Assembly (NCBI GenBank): GCA_024138015.1
Contig: JAMXBB010000001.1
Coordinates: 132,441,917-132,505,916, forward strand
Direction: 5' to 3'
DNA from: Lumnitzera littorea
Taxonomy: Eukaryota > Streptophyta > Magnoliopsida > Myrtales > Combretaceae
DNA length: 64,000 bases
Positions 44,566 to 56,753 of this stretch are shown here, piece after piece. The translations under genes were made by a program, and so were the position numbers. How positions within the stretch are numbered: position 1 is the first letter of the stretch; the number at the start of each line of letters is the position of its first letter. Under the pieces are notes generated by a model. The model worked only from the letters and a program-made list of their open reading frames with translations, did no database searches and was not told the DNA's origin.

Positions 44566-47478
44566 TGTAAGCCCCAAAGTTCAGCCAAGTAACCGTAAGA
44601 TTGAACATAGAACCCAAGGTTTAGGGCGATCGGCTAAAGGATTCGATCAAACCCAAATTATAAACTATTTAGCAAAATACCAGTAAAAATGACCCTATAA
44701 ACTTAAATTTAAGAAAATGAGTAGTAAAATAGGAGACTATAAAATTTTCAAATTTTAAGCATAATAACTGCTAATTACCGAAAAGGCAAAAAGTGTAATA
44801 TAATAACTAATAAATTATTAGAGATAGATTATATGTATACTAAAAATTTTAGAATGACCAAAATAATATTTAGGAATGTTCACGTGTACCCCACATGTAT
44901 TTTCGTGTAGATAAAAATACGCGTAATTACTAAAATTGGCCGAAAACTAAGTAAATAATTAAAGAAAAATACAAAATAATTATAAAAAAATCAGAAGAGG
45001 ATAAGCTGATGCAAGATTAGGTCGTGGACTGAAAAGAAAAAAATTGACCAATAAGAATTTGACAAACTAAAAGCCTAAAATCAAGGAAATGGGGCAAAAT
45101 CCCATCAAATTAATGCATAATAATTACAAAATTCGTCTATAAATAGCAAGAAAAATTCAGAAGCTCATTTGGACAGATACAAATCAGAGAAAATTAGAGA
45201 GAGTCGAAAATTCGAGAGAAAATCCAGAAAAATAAAAAAAATAAGAAAAACTGTGCAGTTAGGGGTTTTAAAAGGAACCCACACCAAACGAGGAGCTGGG
45301 AGTGGACGGCCACCACCACCACACGGTGGTGGCAGCGCCCAGGCCGGCCGACAAGGCCACGGCGGCCCGCGGTGGCCGGAGCCACCTGAACCGGTGAGTC
45401 CAAATTCCAGCCCGATTCTTGTATAATTTTGTAAAATTAGTTATTTTGCCCAGAAAATTATGAAACTTGTTATTTTGAGGTTTTATTGTATGTAGATTTA
45501 AGGAAAAATGTTGATTTAGTTTAATTATGTCTGAAAATATAGGGTCCTTAACAAATTGTTCAAAACCGAGCATAATTAAACCGGAAATTAAATAGGCTTA
45601 GGGATGTAATTTGGGGCTCAAAATTTTTCTGTAGGATGCTCATGTGACATGGAACAGTGCTATGAAGCCATTTTTTTAAAATTAATTTTCGAAATTTTTA
45701 AGTTAATTTTTAGCCCTAAAATGATGGAAAAATTGGGTAATTTGGAGTTAATTAGGTGATTAGGATGTTAATTACTGATTTGGATCTTAATTAGATGTTT
45801 AAGGAAGTTAATCTCTGCAGTGGAACCCTAATCCTAGCATTTAGGTACTAAGTATAGTTAATTAAGGAAATTAGGTAAGTAATATAAGAAATTAGTAATA
45901 TGTGAAATTGTAAATTAATAAATATGGAAAAATTAGGGTTATTTAGATAATATTAGAGTAAAAATCAGAATAATATTAAATCTGAATTAAGATTGAATTT
46001 TAGGTAATTATATAAAAAAGTAAGATTTTCTCACATCGGGGATAAATCCGATACCCTAATTAGGACTAGCGTGTACCAAATAGCTTAGAATACTAAATTA
46101 AGACCCAAGAGGATATTTGGAAACTCGAGCTTAATGTAATTAATTTCACATTAGGATTCGAGCATGTTTAGGATTTAAAAATCGAACCAAAACCTAATTT
46201 GGAAATTGATGCGGAAACCGAGACCGAACCCAAACCTAAACCTAAACCTAGAATAATTATAAAAGACTTAATACCTAGATAATTAGGCATATTAAACCGT
46301 AAACAAAACCTAACAATAAGCATTATAGGATAAAACGAACCTATAACAGTTATATGAAAAGCTGAAACCACGTTCGTGTTATAGGGATAATCGGCGATGG
46401 CCTGAGCAAATCGGACCTCGAGTGAGCGAGCGAGAAGTCGAGGTAAGTTGGGATTAATACGTTGCTGTATTTTGGGAGGCTTAAGATTATGCTTGGTTGT
46501 GCTTGTTAGATAGTTGAATGTATGCATGTGCTTGATTATGGGTGATGCCATGATTCTGTTTGTTGCTCTGCACATATTATATGAATTGTATGAAATGATC
46601 GATCACCCTAAACTGGACTTAATTAAATATACGACCAGTAATCATAATCGAACATGCATGGCAACCCGTTAGGGGATTTAGGACTCTCCGGCCAAATACC
46701 GACCCCTTCGGAAGGGATAGCGCAGGATTGCAAAATGGTCCCTTCTTCATCCTCAGTCGAACTAAGTGACAGGAGAGGAGGTCGCGGCGGGGGTGAAGAC
46801 AGTGGTTCGAAGGTAGTCGCGGGAGGAGCAAGGTCTCCATTACACAAGCCTGGGTTTGGTCGTGAGCTGTTGCATTAACGGTAACTCCTCAACCCGGATT
46901 AGAGCGGGCGCAATTTCTCTAATCTCACGACGGGCCGGACAACGTCGTGCGATGGCATTTGCTTGCACGTGCATTGCACCTAATAAGTGATTGAAAACCT
47001 TGTTGTGTGTATGGTATAGTTTTAAGTCCTCCGTCCTAACTTACTGAGCTGTGGTTGCTCACATCCCTATAGACATCATGCAGGTGCTGGCTAAGAAGCG
47101 GCAACCAATTACTCTGAAGCTAGTAACTGCTAGATCCTGGGGAGTGAGGAAAAACATGTGAAGAATAAATACATATTTTTAAGGTTTAAGTTTTTATTTT
47201 AGAATTACTTTTCATTTTGAATAATGTAACAACTAGGAAATATATTACGGAGAAATATTGTAAACCTTAATTACAATAGCTGAATTATAGCATATATATA
47301 TTTCCTCACTTTCTTAGATAAATGATTTATTTAAATTACAAATTGTCTACTTCAAAGCGAGTTAGTTGTGGACGCCTTGTGTAGATCAGGTCTAGGATAG
47401 CGGTTGTGAGGCCAACTTCTATCTTAGGGTGGTTTACACGGCGAGGCTGTTACGACTCTACCGCTTCGGGGCGTGACA
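44566..47478 (+). mobile_element. Repeat copy C: ~3-kb solo-LTR-like element
   Basis: A 2913-bp unit starting TGTAAGCCCCAAAG and ending GGGGCGTGACA, flanked by perfect CCGCA duplications (44561-44565 and 47479-47483). It keeps a GC-rich, CpG-rich core near 45295-45395 that is more decayed in copies D and E, suggesting it is among the younger copies. It is inserted in the same antisense ORF as copy D, in the same orientation. Confidence 0.9.
45137..45146 (+). promoter_or_regulatory. TATA-like box of repeat copy C
   Basis: CTATAAATAG about 570 bases into the copy, followed by CAAGAAAAATTCAGAAGCTC. Its conservation in five copies supports an LTR promoter and sets the U3-to-U5 orientation. Confidence 0.65.
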
Positions 47479-50119
47479 CCGCATTAGGGTACTCAAGTAG
47501 CCTGCAGTTTGTATAGGTCGCCCATACCCTTTTAGGAGATCCTTTCCAGCACAGTCCAATCACCAGGGTGTAAGACTTCATTGAACCTTGGTAACTAAAG
47601 GTTTAGTGCTGCAACGTTAGGTCGCCGGCACGGACCTCCCATTTCAGCCGAAGGATCTTTCCTCGGGCCCTCTTCTTCTCCATCTCAGGGGTCCCCTCTT
47701 CAGTACCTCATCCATAGAAGTATATGGTGCTTCTATGAATGAGCCTGGCCCCAACCCTATCTTTCAGAAATTGTTGAGAACATCCAAAAACTCGTCCCCA
47801 ATGTCATCCATGTTTTAGAAGAGATGAGCCAAGGGCCACTCATTCCGTTTCCCCTTGGCTAAAGGTTACTTTGCTAAGGGCTTCTACCTCTTCGTCTTTA
47901 GACCTGGCTCCCCGGATACCTCTGGAGCCTTGTGCTTCTCACCCACAGCTACCGGTAGGGTGGCTATCTCCCTAATTCCTCCCTTAGCTGCCCTCGAAGG
48001 GGAAAGGACTTATACGTCGGGCCCCTTCGCATCGATGCCTTCATTACCGACGATGATAGGTTGGAACGAATGGATAGCAAGAAGGGGCAGAGCGATGCCC
48101 AAAGGTGCCACGACTGTCGACTCGTCCCGAATGACGAGAGGGATCCCCTAAGGCACAGACTTCGGCTGTAGCTTATTGGTCTCTCCGGGCCTCGGCTTCA
48201 GCTTTGTTGCCTTCCCTATTGACTGACTTACCTTTGATCGCACCTGGCATCGACTCATCAGATCATCTACAGACGAACGAGACACCCTCAAAGCCAAGCT
48301 CTTACCTGCAAGAAGACCAATCTAAAGGTTAGAAAAAGAAAATAAGGACAAATCAAATGAAACAACCACTACCGTTTGTAAAACACTGCTGTGACAAGCA
48401 CAACTAAGGAAGTCTACCCTTCCTACAGGTGTCGGACGAAGCACCCCGACACTAGCACAATAAACAAGCGTGTAGGAATGAACTAATACCTCCAACCCAG
48501 AGCTCGGAGATCGGGCGCAAGAAATACCTTTCTATGGTCTCCGCAATGTTGATCTCCTGGCCACCTCTCAACTCTATGAAGGCCAAGATCTCCTAGACGG
48601 CCTCGGCTCGCTTGGCTCGAGCCTTTTCTCACCTGCAGTACAGACCATTTTGGTTTATTGAGTCCAGAAGGCGGCCTCTTCGGGCAACTCCACCACCATG
48701 CATTTGTCCTGCCATCCTTTGATTGAGTCGACAAAGCCGCAAAACAATTTCTTTCACAAGCGTAGCTAAAGGTAAGGCTACCTCCCAATGCTCTTCCACA
48801 TGTAGAAGTGGCAGAAAAGCTTAGGAGTAGCCCTTATCACTAGGTATTCGCAGAGTACCTAGAACACCTTCAATACCCTCCACCCATTCTGAGGGATCTG
48901 CGATGGGCTGCAACGATGGTAGTCGAAAAACTCCCTCTCAAAATGACTTTGGAGGAGATTTTGCTCAAACTCCAAGCACTTTTTAAAAACTACGAAGCGC
49001 CTTCCCATAGCAAGGCCACCCGTTCGTCCCTGCATGGCAACCTAATATGCCACCTAGGTATTACCCCCATGAGGAAGTTACCGATGACCTAGCTAAGGGC
49101 AGAATCCTTACTTTTGCTTATATAGCCTTTAGGCCCTTTCCTTGTACCAAAAGCATCGAATAAATCCTTATCGGAGGGTAAGAGAATATCCATGTACACA
49201 TCTTTGAGGATGGCATTGATCATTCTGGCCCTGTCCAACGCTTCTATGGCCATCCTCGTAGGTTGGTCAAGTTTTACTAGTGACGACACTTCGCCCTCCT
49301 GCGCCCAAAAAGGATCACTCCTTGTAGAATCTGAACTAGAGGTAAGTTCCAGCAAAGAAGAGTTAGCCTCACTCCTATTTGTAAACATGATTGTGATTCT
49401 TAAAAAGAAAAATTGAAGCTTCTGAAGAAGGTTTGAGAGTTTGAACATAAACACAGAAATTATGACAATTGAGAGAAAAGATTGCAGAAAAGCGTTCTTT
49501 CTTTACAATCCTCATATTTATAGGAAAATCGCCTAGGAAACTGTACAGATGGTTAAGGGGATGCATATAAACATGAATCCCTTGGAATGATGCCTAACAG
49601 ATATATGGAAAGCATCTCAATTGGATGGCCACCTTTAAAAGGGCAGAAAGTATGTAGTTACACGCTAGTCTGTAACAACACGACACCTGTCACATCACAT
49701 TTAATGCACGGAATACAAGTGGGCAAAAGTCGTATTTCGAAAGTCCCTTTAGCAGGAAGCTTCTTCAGGGCCCATTCGATCTACACCTGGTTAACGTTAC
49801 AAAGACATGATGCACCTATGTCCACTCGGTCCTTATTAAGCCCTATTTAAGCAAACCGGTCTGTAACATTAGAGCACCTTAGCACCCCTGCCCGCCTAGC
49901 CTTGGATACTTTCAAACCGGTAGACCATTACTTAAGATGACTCACCACTTCGGACCTTCTCACCTCGAATCATCCATCACTTCAAATCTACAAGCTTATC
50001 ATGACAACATCATGGCATCGGATCAAACTTTTTAGAGTCGGATTGATCACGTTTGAGCGACCCATGCATTCCTTCTCCTTACCTCTTCCTCGGCAATGAG
50101 ATTACAGGGGGAGAGGAAG

Positions 50120-50606
50120 TGTTGATAGGGTACTTTGGGTAGGAACCTCTCAGGCCCAGTTAGATTCGCCAAGCCTTGCCTCCCTAAGCTCGCCTTTATA
50201 GGCCTTAAGCTTGGCTCTTAGTGATTTAAGCCCATGAAGAACTATAATGGCTATAAATTATAAAATAAGGATAAAATAGCTACGTCCTAAATATTAGGGA
50301 CACGTCGAACACAACGGCTCCACTCTCTCACATTTGCGGGAGAAGATCTCTCCCGCCAACTGATTTTCAATGGCCGGCTTCACTCTGTTATAAATACTAA
50401 ACATCTACCCAACAGTAACCCTTTCTACAAACTCTATATTTTAAGCCTATGCATTTAGTGTTCTATTTCACAAAAAACCTATTGTTGATTTAAGTATTGA
50501 AGTTGCCACGTTGAACAACCTCCCGGCGTCCCTTTACTGTGCATTGTTTTGTAAGCTCAATACATGTAAACCTTAATTAACTACCGGTAAAAACTGAGAA
50601 ACGACA
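50120..50606 (+). repeat. 3' LTR of the Tat element
   Basis: It starts TGTTGATAGGG after a purine-rich tract (AGGGGGAGAGGAAG) and ends AACGACA. It is similar to 33757-34219 over its full length with many transitions. TTATAAATAC at 50389-50398 matches the TATA box of the partner. Confidence 0.88.
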
Positions 50607-50611
50607 ATCTT

Positions 50612-51717
50612 ATTTCTACTTTATCTATAATTTGTGTTCTTACTAATCCAATCCTAGATTGTAGCAAACTAGATAATTGAATAGGTGTGTGGCAACCGAT
50701 TCTTTTAACACCTGTAACAAATCATTTGTAACGTTAAGTTGCGATTGAATCATAATTAGTTCAATTTATTATTTACGTAATATCGGACAAATGGTTTCAT
50801 TCACTTCCTTTTAATTCTGTTATTCCATAAATATAAAAATCCTAAAATCACATGAAATTATCTAATTTTCCTATTTATAAACTTGAAATCCAAAAATTCT
50901 AATTGATTATTTTTATAGCATACCCAAGCATGCATCATGTAGATATATCTATGATATCCATATTACACATAAACATGCAAGTTATAGATACCATGCATGA
51001 CTATCTAGTATAAATTTACATTTTTGTGCCTATATATATTCTTCTTCTTTTTTGGCCGAAGTGCCTATATATATTCAAAGTCATGTATTTTTTTTTTCTT
51101 ATTTACGATATTTATTTTATGCTAGTAACTTTGGTGGCCACTACATAATATATATTTAAAATTTGTATATAAATCTCTATACACTTACATAGAATGTCTA
51201 TTCACGTTCATGTTATTGTATATTAAATAACCTATCGATATATTTATATCCGGTTTTGGTATTACTAACATATATAAATATACATAGTTATATAGAACGT
51301 ATTTTAAGATCGATGAAGCCAACGTGGGGTAAGGGTAATTGGTTGTGGTGCTGAGGTGAGAGTGCTGAGTTATGGTTAGGTAGTCATTAGTTAAATGGTA
51401 GTTAATGCTTATTGGAAAAGATGACGACGATACTTCTTCTATTGCTTTTATTTGCTCTGTATAAACATTTTCTCAATTTATTAACTTGTCCATTCTTTTA
51501 TATAGCTTTCCAATTTGAAGTCCATAATCAAGCGCGAGGGGCTAATCCATCAAAATGAGACACTTAAAGATGCAATTATACAAATTAATTCCCCTTCGCC
51601 TTGGATTTAATTTCACAGATTATTTGTGTTTGGTATAACAGGAAGAAGGCCAAAATGTTCATGCACCTGATCGTTGTTAATTAATGCTCCTCGGAAAACG
51701 TTTTTGAATCTTTTTCC
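50612..51717. other. AT-rich intergenic DNA, no feature seen
   Basis: Low-complexity AT-rich sequence with several 'tatatatatattc' patches (about 51030-51080). No gene or recognisable element. Confidence 0.55.
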
Positions 51718-53095
51718 GATATGTATTACGATGAAAATTTTGCAATCGTTGGTTGTGTATTGTCGTAAGAATAACCAAGAATTACAGATACAAGTGTTTT
51801 TTAATGGTAAATGTTGATAAAACAATTATTAGCACTAGATGGTGGTGACCGAAAAGTACGAAAATATTATTCAACAATACCGAACCATCATTTATCATCA
51901 ACTACTACTAATTGCCTTCATTTGTTATTACTGTGGTAATATTTAACAACTCTCAAGTTTTGATTCTAATATTGAAAGAAAAAAAGTTTAAAAAGAAAAT
52001 GTTCTAGAATATGCACTAATTCAAAGAGATCTATACACTATGTACAGCATTGAGTTCAAATTCCACTTTGACTTGAAAATTCAAAGTGAGCCTCAAATCT
52101 TGGTTTTGATTTCAAGTAATATTAAATAAATTTAAGCATAACTCAACTAGGTTAATTTACTTGAAAAAAAAAATTTAATTAATGTTCAAACTTAATTCTA
52201 ACTCAAATTATACCATAAGCTGTGATCAGAACGAAACGGTTGATCTACTAGCCAAGGAAGGCTCGAAGACTATCCACCGTGTGACTTTTGAGAATAACTT
52301 TCCTAGTTGTATTGCTGATCTTCTTGTTCAAGATTCTAGTTTGCTTTATGTTTCTCCTTTGTTACCTGTTGAGCCAGGTTAATTTGTTCTATTTCGCTTG
52401 GACTTGTTCTTTTTGTTAGATCTTGTGTTCTTTTGAGTTTTTTGAATAGCATAAGTTGCCATGATTCCATTGAAAAAAATAAAAAAACTCAAATTATACC
52501 GAAACTCAAGTCGAAACTAGTTGCGATATGTATTAGGATGAAAATTTTGCAAATATTGCGTAAGAACAACCAAGTATTATAGATACTAGTGTTTTTTAAT
52601 GGTAAATGGTGCTAGAACAACTACTGGTACTAGATAGTGGTGATTGAAAAGTACGAAAATATTAATGGACAATACCGACAATTTACTCTCATCATTTATC
52701 AACAAATACTACTAATTGTCTTCATTGGTCATTATTATGATAATATTTAACAATTCTCAAGTTTTGATTCTAATATTGAAGAAAAAATTAAAAAAAAAAA
52801 TAAAAAGAAAATGTTCTAAAACATGCGAATACTAATGCATAAATATCCATACATTATATATAGCGGTAAATATGAATGAATCAAGTTAAAACGAAATAAT
52901 ATTGAATTTGGACTCCACTTTGATTTAAAAATTCAAATTGAGCTTAAAATTCTGGTTTTCATATTATGTTAAGTGGTACTAAATAAATTCAAGTGTAACT
53001 TGAATAGGTTAGTTTATTCAGAGAAAAATGAATATAATTAAGTGATGCCGAGCTCAATTGTAACTCAAATTATACCGAAGCTCAAATCGTGCTCG
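51718..53095. repeat. Tandem duplication of about 0.5 kb, one unit split by a LINE insertion
   Basis: Unit 1 (51718-52200 plus 52487-52524) and unit 2 (52525 to about 53095) share GATATGTATTA.GATGAAAATTTTGCAA, TGTTTTTTAATGGTAAATG, AAAAGTACGAAAATATTA and the end block ACTCAAATTATACC. The offset is 807 bases, reduced to about 521 when the LINE insertion and its duplicated target are removed. Confidence 0.85.
52215..52486 (+). mobile_element. 5'-truncated LINE (non-LTR retrotransposon) tail
   Basis: The 272-bp insertion encodes the last residues of a LINE RNase H-like domain (DQNETVDLLAKEGSK, then NNFPSCIADLLVQDSS and a stop at about 52380), followed by a T-rich 3' UTR and an A-rich tail (GAAAAAAATAAAAAA). 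It is flanked by identical 14-bp direct repeats ACTCAAATTATACC (52201-52214 and 52487-52500). The tandem partner unit has only one copy of that word, which is exactly the expected empty site. Confidence 0.88.
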
Positions 53096-53914
53096 TTAAG
53101 TATTACGACGGTTGAGTTGTTTTAGTAACATATTGGATTGTACTCGAGTAGGTTAGTTATTTACTTATTTACTCTTCGAATTATGTACATAGGCTATAAG
53201 AGCATGTCTATTGTTGGGTGCTTGCCACAATATCTTATGTCGAACATCCACTTTTCGACGTCCTTCTCCATTGTATGGGAGTCCTTCCAAAAAGACTCCA
53301 AAATTTTTATTTTATTTTTTATATAGTTCTTCAAAAAGAAAAAAAACTTTTTAAAATTATTAGCAAATCTGACTCATAAAAATATATAAAATCCTTAAGA
53401 AACTTTTATAAAAAATGTTGATGTCACTAGAAACCCTAATATCACATTTGATATCCAAAAATTATTTAAAATGAAATGAATTGGAATGGAAATGAATGGA
53501 ATTAAATAAGAAACAAAATAGATTTTTTCTTATATTTAGAAATATATACAAAACCGAATAAAATGAATTACGTATGTTATAATATTTATTAAAATATCCA
53601 TAATTATTAGATGTCATAATTGATTTAAAAATCAAATGTATTTTTTAATAAATAATAATTAATAAAACGATATGAAATCCTAATTCTACTCATTATTAAT
53701 AATGAATTAAATTATTGGAAATCACGACTCTGCCATGAACCTCTTCCAGGTTTATAGCATTCCAATTCGGGTTTAGTTAGAACAGTGTCTGTGCTGAAAG
53801 GATGGCTGCTTTTACGTATTAAATAATCGCTCTTCCATGTTTGTTGGCAGCATCTAAGCAGGGCCCATCCAAGCAGTGCATGAATATCAATTGGCCAGTC
53901 CTGGCGTCCACGAG
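53096..53914. other. AT-rich intergenic DNA
   Basis: No gene seen. A patch at about 53470-53510 has GGAATGGAAATGAATGG repeats reminiscent of MITE ends, but no matching partner was found. Confidence 0.45.
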
Positions 53915-56476
53915 AATCTGTACTCCTTTTATATTTAATTCCAAATCAAATGTTGCATTTTCAAGAAAATGGCGTTGACTCTTTCACCACATTGGATATA
54001 TGGTCATTGGTTGGACAAATCTCATTATACTTGCTGGCAACACCACAAAAATAAAAAAGAAATGAAAAATCTCATGACAATGTCAGTTGTTAGTTTTCGT
54101 GACACTTACATTAAATATTTCAATGAAAATGAATGCTTAAATGGTGATTTTTGTGGTGAAAATTTAGATAAAAGATATGAGATAGGAGTATTAAAAAAAT
54201 AATTAAATAAATAAAAAGAGAAGACAATAAAAAATTTTTTATTTAAATTTGGAGCATTTACTTAATTTTACGTTTCAAAGCTGAACATTATAATTTATTG
54301 AATCTGTCCTCCTTTTATATTTAATTACAAATAAAATCCTGTATTTTCAAGCAAACGGTATCGTCTTTTTCACCATGTTGTATGTATGGTCGTTGGTCAG
54401 TGTCGGGCAAATCCCATTGCACTTGTGGCCAACACCTCAAAAATAAAAATAAAAAATAAAAAAAAAGGAACTGAAAAATCTCATGACCGCTTCATTACAT
54501 CAAATATTTCATGGAAGTCAATACTCAAATGGTGATTTTTGTGATGAAAATTTGATAAAAGATACAAGATAGGATTTTTAAGAATAAATAAATAAACAAA
54601 TGGACAAAAAAAGGGAACACGTTTCAAAGTTGCTGAACATTATACTCCATTGAACCAGTCCTCCTATATTTAATTCCAAATCAAATCTTGCATTTTCAAA
54701 GTAAATCGTGCTAGCTTTTTCAATGGTCTCATTCATTTTTTTATAATATCGATATCATCATTAATTAATCACCTTTAAATCTAAATTATTAAACAAACCA
54801 TTGAATTCAATAGTTTAGATTTAAAAACATGAAAATAAATAATAAGATGATAAGTATGATCGATCTTATCAAAATAAAGAACGGAACTATAGAATATCCC
54901 TCCACTTATTGGAAATACCTCAAAAATAAAAACTAAAAAATCTCACTATCTATTGTTAGGGTTCCTTGCATCAAATATTTTGATGGAAGTTACTGCTCAA
55001 TTGGTGATTTTTATGGTGAAAATTTCAATAAAAGATATGAGATAGGATTTTTTCAAAATAAATAAATAAATGAATGAATTAATAAAAGAGAAGACAATAC
55101 ATAAGTTTTATTTAAAATTTGAGCATTTGCCTAATATTGCGTTTTGAAGTTTTTGAACATTAACTCCATTGAATCTGTCCTACTTTTATATTTAATTCCA
55201 AATCAAATCTTACATTTTCAAGTAAATAGCGTTGTCTTTTTTACCACATTGTATAAATGGTCATTGGTCAGGCAAATCTCATTACATTTGTTTGCAACAC
55301 CTCAATAATAATAATAATAATAATAAAGAAAAATCTCATGACGATGTTAGTTGTTAGGCTTCTTACATCAAATATTTCGATGGAAGTCAATGCTAAAATG
55401 GTGATTTTTGTAGTGAAAATTTCGATAAAAGATATGAAGAAGGATTTTTGACAAAATAAAGAAATAAGTAAATATAAAGTGAAGAGAATACAAAAGTTTT
55501 ATTTAAATTTGGAGCATTTGGCTAATTTTATGTTTCGAAGCTACTAAACATTATACTCAGTTGTATCTATCCTGCTTTTATATTTAATTCCAAATGAATA
55601 AACGGGATCAACTTTTCACCACATTGGATATATGGTCATTGGTGGGGCAAATGTCATTACACTTCTTGGAAACACCTCAAAAATAAAAATGAAAAAAATA
55701 AAATGAAAATGCTCATGATGATGTCAATTTTTAGGCTTTATTACATCCAATATTTCAATGAAAGTCAATACTTTAAAAAAAATTTTGATACTAAGTAATA
55801 ATAAAAAATTTATATCCATTTTTCATAATATTAGGTATGGATTAGATATATTATGATGAATTATTCCGAGAAAATTACATCTTTCATAATGAAATTTGAT
55901 GAGTAAAATTTTGAGTAAGTGATTTTTGTGGTGAAAATTTCAATAAAAGATAAGAGATATAATTTTTGAAAAAATAAATAAATAAAGAGAAGACAAACAA
56001 AAGTTTTACTTAAAATTTGAGCATTTCGCTAATTTTACGTCTCAGAGCTGCTGAACATTATGCTCCATTGAATCTGTCCTCCTTTTATAAAAAAAATAAA
56101 TCAAATCTTACATTTTCAAGTAAACAGTGTCTTCTTTTTCACCATATTTTACATATCGTCTTTGGTTGAGCAAATATCATTACAATTATTGGCAACACCT
56201 CAAAAATAAAATAGGAAAAAAACAATTGAAAAATCTCATAACAACTTCGGTTGTTAGGCTTTTTTACATCAAATATTTCGATGGATATCAATGCTCAAAT
56301 GGCGATTTTTGTGGTGAAAATTTCGATAAAATATATGTGGTAGGATTTTTCAAAATAAATAAATAAATAAATAAATAAAAGAAGACGACAATACAAAAGT
56401 TCCATTTGAAATTTAAGTATTTTGCTAGTTTTGCGTATAAATTCGAAGCTCTTAAACGTTACACTCCATCGAATCT
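53915..56476 (+). repeat. Six-unit diverged tandem array, ~350-520 bp units
   Basis: Units begin at about 53915, 54301, 54653, 55172, 55564 and 56071, each with AATCTGTCCTCCTTTTATATTTAATTCCAAATC or a variant, and a seventh start is cut off at about 56472. Shared inner blocks are TATATGGTCATTGG, GGCAACACCTCAAAAATAAAA, AAATCTCATGAC, ACATCAAATATTTCGATGGAAG, GGTGATTTTTGTGGTGAAAATTT and AAAAGATATGAGATAGGATTTTT. Units 3 and 5 carry extra unrelated AT-rich segments (about 54730-54890 and 55795-55920). Confidence 0.85.
53969..54202 (+). pseudogene. Open frame in array unit 1, related to one in unit 6
   Basis: 77 residues from ATG at 53969, with YGHWLDKSHYTCWQHHKNKK, then YIKYFNENECLNGDFCGENL and DKRYEIG. 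The frame at 56127-56366 in unit 6 (start ATT/ATG-like; 79 residues) has the same order: YRLWLSKYHYNYWQHLKNK, then YIKYFDGYQCSNGDFCGENF. Units 2-5 are broken by stops or indels. I recognise no family. It may be a relic of a duplicated exon or just a frame left open by chance. Confidence 0.3.
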
Positions 56477-56753
56477 GCGCTTGGTAGATATAATATTCCA
56501 TCTCTTATTATCTTATACTTATACTTTTCATTTGTTGATGGGTTTGTAATGATATATTTTTAAAAACGATGAAGGTAATGAATCTATGAAATGAACGTTT
56601 AATTAAATGTATTATTTAGTAATTTTAAATTTAAGATCTAATAGAAATTACATCCGGTATAAATATTGACAACTTATACCTTTACAAGCATAAAATTGAA
56701 AATAAAAAACATTGAAAGAGCTAGGGAATGGTATCTTAGGATGATATTTGAAT

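Larger units (their letters stand above)
40799..49448 (-). pseudogene. Antisense ORF of the Tat element (putative gypsy-type transposon protein)
   Basis: On the - strand, opposite to gag-pol, three coding-like segments line up once the nested repeats are removed: 49448 to 47484, 44560 to 44328 and 41360 to 40799. The first begins MFTNRSEANSSLL with an acidic/Ser part and a GPKGYISKSK block, followed by decayed sequence with CRSLS-like and 'FCHFYMWKS' pieces. The last two are Lys/Glu-rich and predict a long coiled coil ('KLAKQEKDKVKRDAWKV', 'QIEKENAKLKASMARLK'), ending in …LPRFSKLPHI and a stop. This resembles the plant 'putative gypsy type transposon' proteins carried antisense by several Tat-lineage elements. 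Their function is not established. The segment at 44560-44328 may include an intron, since coding-like sequence resumes after a CTATAGCC site. Stops show it is now dead. Confidence 0.65.
33757..50606 (+). mobile_element. Tat-lineage Ty3/gypsy retrotransposon with antisense ORF and two nested repeats
   Basis: Paired LTRs (33757-34219 and 50120-50606) are flanked by ATCCT (33752-33756) and ATCTT (50607-50611), a 5-bp target-site duplication with one mismatch. Inside, in order: a decayed primer site, gag, protease, RT with YVDD, RNase H, a second RNase H of the kind found in Tat elements, integrase, a tandem-repeat region, and a long antisense ORF, ending in a purine tract (about 50104-50119). 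Two ~3-kb repeats (D and C) are nested in the antisense ORF; without them the element is about 11 kb, a normal Tat size. Stops and frameshifts throughout gag-pol make it non-autonomous. Confidence 0.9.

Noticed and set aside
45169..45426. Pro/Gly-rich frame just after the TATA box of repeat copy C, with look-alikes in copies B (14280-14095) and E (62798-62986)
   Set aside because: None starts with ATG (they start with TTG or GTG), the frame is absent or broken in other copies, and the similarity is explained by DNA homology of the repeats.
53915..56476. CRISPR-like array
   Set aside because: Units are hundreds of bases long, diverged throughout and in plant nuclear DNA; there is no short-repeat/unique-spacer pattern.
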